From Nitratifractor salsuginis DSM 16511 (GTDB taxonomy: Bacteria; Campylobacterota; Campylobacteria; Campylobacterales; Sulfurovaceae), in assembly GCF_000186245.1 (NCBI RefSeq), contig NC_014935.1, positions 434,001-498,000 of the forward strand: a stretch of DNA of 64,000 nt, in the 5' to 3' direction. A model generated the notes under the pieces. That model saw nothing but the letters and a program-made list of their open reading frames with translations. It was not told where the DNA came from and did not search any database. Both the position numbers and the translations under genes were made by a program. Positions 62,836 through 64,000 of this stretch are shown here, piece by piece (the first letter of the stretch is position 1; the number at the start of each line of letters is the position of its first letter).

Positions 62836-63723
62836 CTAAGATTTTCTGAGCTTAAACTCATAAGCCTCTTTATCGAAGTAGCCTTGGTGAACCTTCATCG
62901 AATCTTGGTTTACATCAAAGAGCCAGAAACACTCTCTACCTTCCATTGTAACGCTGCCGGCGCAGTACTCATCGATATTCAGCCCTTCATCGGCTAATGA
63001 AGTGCGGTAGCATCGGTGGACGTGGCCGTTGAGGATGGCTCCTTTTTGGATGAGGCGACAGACATTGAGGAATTCGTCTGCATTGCGTAATCCGTGGTTG
63101 GGTTTGTCCGGTCGGCCATTTGCAAGCCTGGCGGCATAGTGGGTCATCACGAAGATCCAGCGGTCTTTGATTCTATGATCCTGTAAGATCTTCTCCAAAG
63201 CTTCGAGTTGTGCAGGGGGGATATAGCCATCCGAGCGCCAGGGAAGGGGATTGGGTTTGGCACTGTTGACGGCGACGACGGCTATATCCTCACTGAAAAG
63301 CCGCACGATGGGCCAGGGGCCGTCTACGGCATATTGGGGCCAATCGGTATGCATATATTGGCCGAAATAGTAGTGGAAATGGTCGCCTCGTATCACGTCG
63401 GCACTGTAGACATCGTGGTTACCGGGAATGATGATGAAATGTTTGGGAGGCTGGGCCAGGGGGGCCAGAAGCTCCGCGGCATTTTCCAGCTCCGCCGTCA
63501 GTCCCAGAGCGGTCACATCGCCGGTGCAGAGGACCAGATCGACACCGTAACGTTCTTTGAAGCGAGCGAGTGCGGCGATTTTCTCTTCGGCTTCGTCAAA
63601 ATAGCGTCCCCTTCCTCCCAAAAGGTTCAGTGCCCCTATGGCACGTTTTCCGAATAGTTTTTTCCAGGGAATGCTCCTGAGTGAGAGATCAAAATGGGGG
63701 TCACTGCAGTGCAGTATTCTCAT
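62836..63723 (-). CDS. Metallophosphoesterase
   Basis: A 295-residue calcineurin-like phosphoesterase with all metal motifs: LHCSDPHFDL, LCTGDVTALG, IPGNHDVYS, VMTHYAARL and LNGHVHRCY. Substrate unknown; related proteins act on nucleotides, UDP-sugars or lipids. The start overlaps the stop of the lipid-kinase-like gene (TAATG), so the two are coupled, suggesting a lipid-related role. Confidence 0.88.
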   Translation of the reverse strand: MRILHCSDPHFDLSLRSIPWKKLFGKRAIGALNLLGGRGRYFDEAEEKIAALARFKERYGVDLVLCTGDVTALGLTAELENAAELLAPLAQPPKHFIIIPGNHDVYSADVIRGDHFHYYFGQYMHTDWPQYAVDGPWPIVRLFSEDIAVVAVNSAKPNPLPWRSDGYIPPAQLEALEKILQDHRIKDRWIFVMTHYAARLANGRPDKPNHGLRNADEFLNVCRLIQKGAILNGHVHRCYRTSLADEGLNIDEYCAGSVTMEGRECFWLFDVNQDSMKVHQGYFDKEAYEFKLRKS

Positions 63724-64000
63724 TATGCTTCCTGGAGCAGAGGGGTATTGGGGGGAAGGACGACGTTGAGTGCCTGCGGGTGGATCCTGAACTCGAAACG
63801 GTCAGCCTCGTAGGGTTCGCCGTCTAGATTGATCTGCCGCACGCCCTCTTCGGGGATGAAGGTGACCTCTTGCACGCGAAAGATCTTTTTGAAAGGAAGG
63901 ATCCAGCCAAGGACTGAGGAGGGCGGTGCGAGATCTTCCGGGATCGGTGGTGAATCGAGGGTATAGAGGACTACATCGAATTGGCCGTCATCGACATAGG
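63723..64000 (-). CDS. Diacylglycerol kinase-like (YegS/LCB5 type) protein, C-terminal part
   Basis: The last 92 codons of a gene continuing past the window edge. The C-terminus YVDDGQFDVVLYTLDS, VTFIPEEGVRQINLDGEPYEADRFEFRIHPQALNVVLPPNTPLL has the pattern of the DAGK-family lipid kinase C-terminal sandwich (DDG, DGE, final hydrophobic Pro). The catalytic part is not visible, so the call is provisional. Confidence 0.65.
   Translation of the reverse strand, partial: YVDDGQFDVVLYTLDSPPIPEDLAPPSSVLGWILPFKKIFRVQEVTFIPEEGVRQINLDGEPYEADRFEFRIHPQALNVVLPPNTPLLQEA

Overview
The window reads as a chromosomal segment of a moderately GC-rich member of the Campylobacterota, most like the Sulfurovum/Nitratifractor group. 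The reasons are the gene order fmt-birA-parA-parB-atpF'-atpF-atpH-A-G-D-C, an F-ATPase c subunit encoded away from that operon, a 6S-type RNA directly upstream of purD (the 'purD RNA' arrangement known from this phylum), and divergent short versions of several housekeeping proteins (ProB without PUA, BirA without a DNA-binding domain). The assignment is inference from gene content; no database was searched.

Layout. 1-4,860 is mostly minus strand: a histidine kinase cut by the window edge, an Hpt protein with a very acidic linker, an orphan small ORF, uvrC and a DUF721-like gene. 4,839-9,425 (plus) holds a small LptM-like lipoprotein, nadB, an NhaD-type antiporter and guaA. 9,740-14,546 holds dgkA and a methionine/cofactor block (metY; metX-xseB-nitrilase-like-thiF with 4-base overlaps). 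14,787-21,752 holds a lipoprotein, ridA, rplU-rpmA, obgE-proB, fmt-birA and parAB. 21,818-29,267 is the ATP synthase operon followed directly by tolQ-tolR-tolA-like genes. 29,336-40,059 holds a MOSC protein, htpG, a CDF transporter, hemD, the 6S RNA, purD, lptD, a J-domain protein and pnp, which carries a frameshift in its last domain. 40,142-49,773 holds an L,D-transpeptidase, atpE, tRNA-Leu(GAG), hup, dnaJ, recR, a DHH phosphoesterase with an Rrf2 regulator, rpsO and grpE-dnaK. 50,028-61,605 holds branched-chain amino acid genes (ilvA, ilvB, ilvN), ppx/gppA, a coiled-coil lipoprotein, lpxD, a PAS protein and metH. 61,699-64,000 is an IS element with a zinc-ribbon transposase, a metallophosphoesterase and the end of a lipid-kinase-like gene.

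The most unusual content lies between the genes. At least ten intergenic regions are built from tandem seven-base units (GAATGAG, GTAACTA, ACTACCC, GGTCATT, CTTGCGA, GACATTA/GACGTTT). In several places they form one composite element: heptads that begin on the stop codon of the upstream gene, a terminator-like hairpin with a T-run, a second hairpin, then a 42-base CTTGCGA block just before the next gene. The hairpin arms change in a compensatory way between copies, and the ppx/gppA reading frame appears to take its start codon from one of these elements. This heptad family is the best candidate here for an undescribed system. Other points of note are a nitrilase homologue lacking two catalytic residues, a transposase whose ATG start is one base out of frame across an A6 run, and small unannotated-type genes (a 32-codon ORF between purD and lptD, a 43-codon lipoprotein before nadB).
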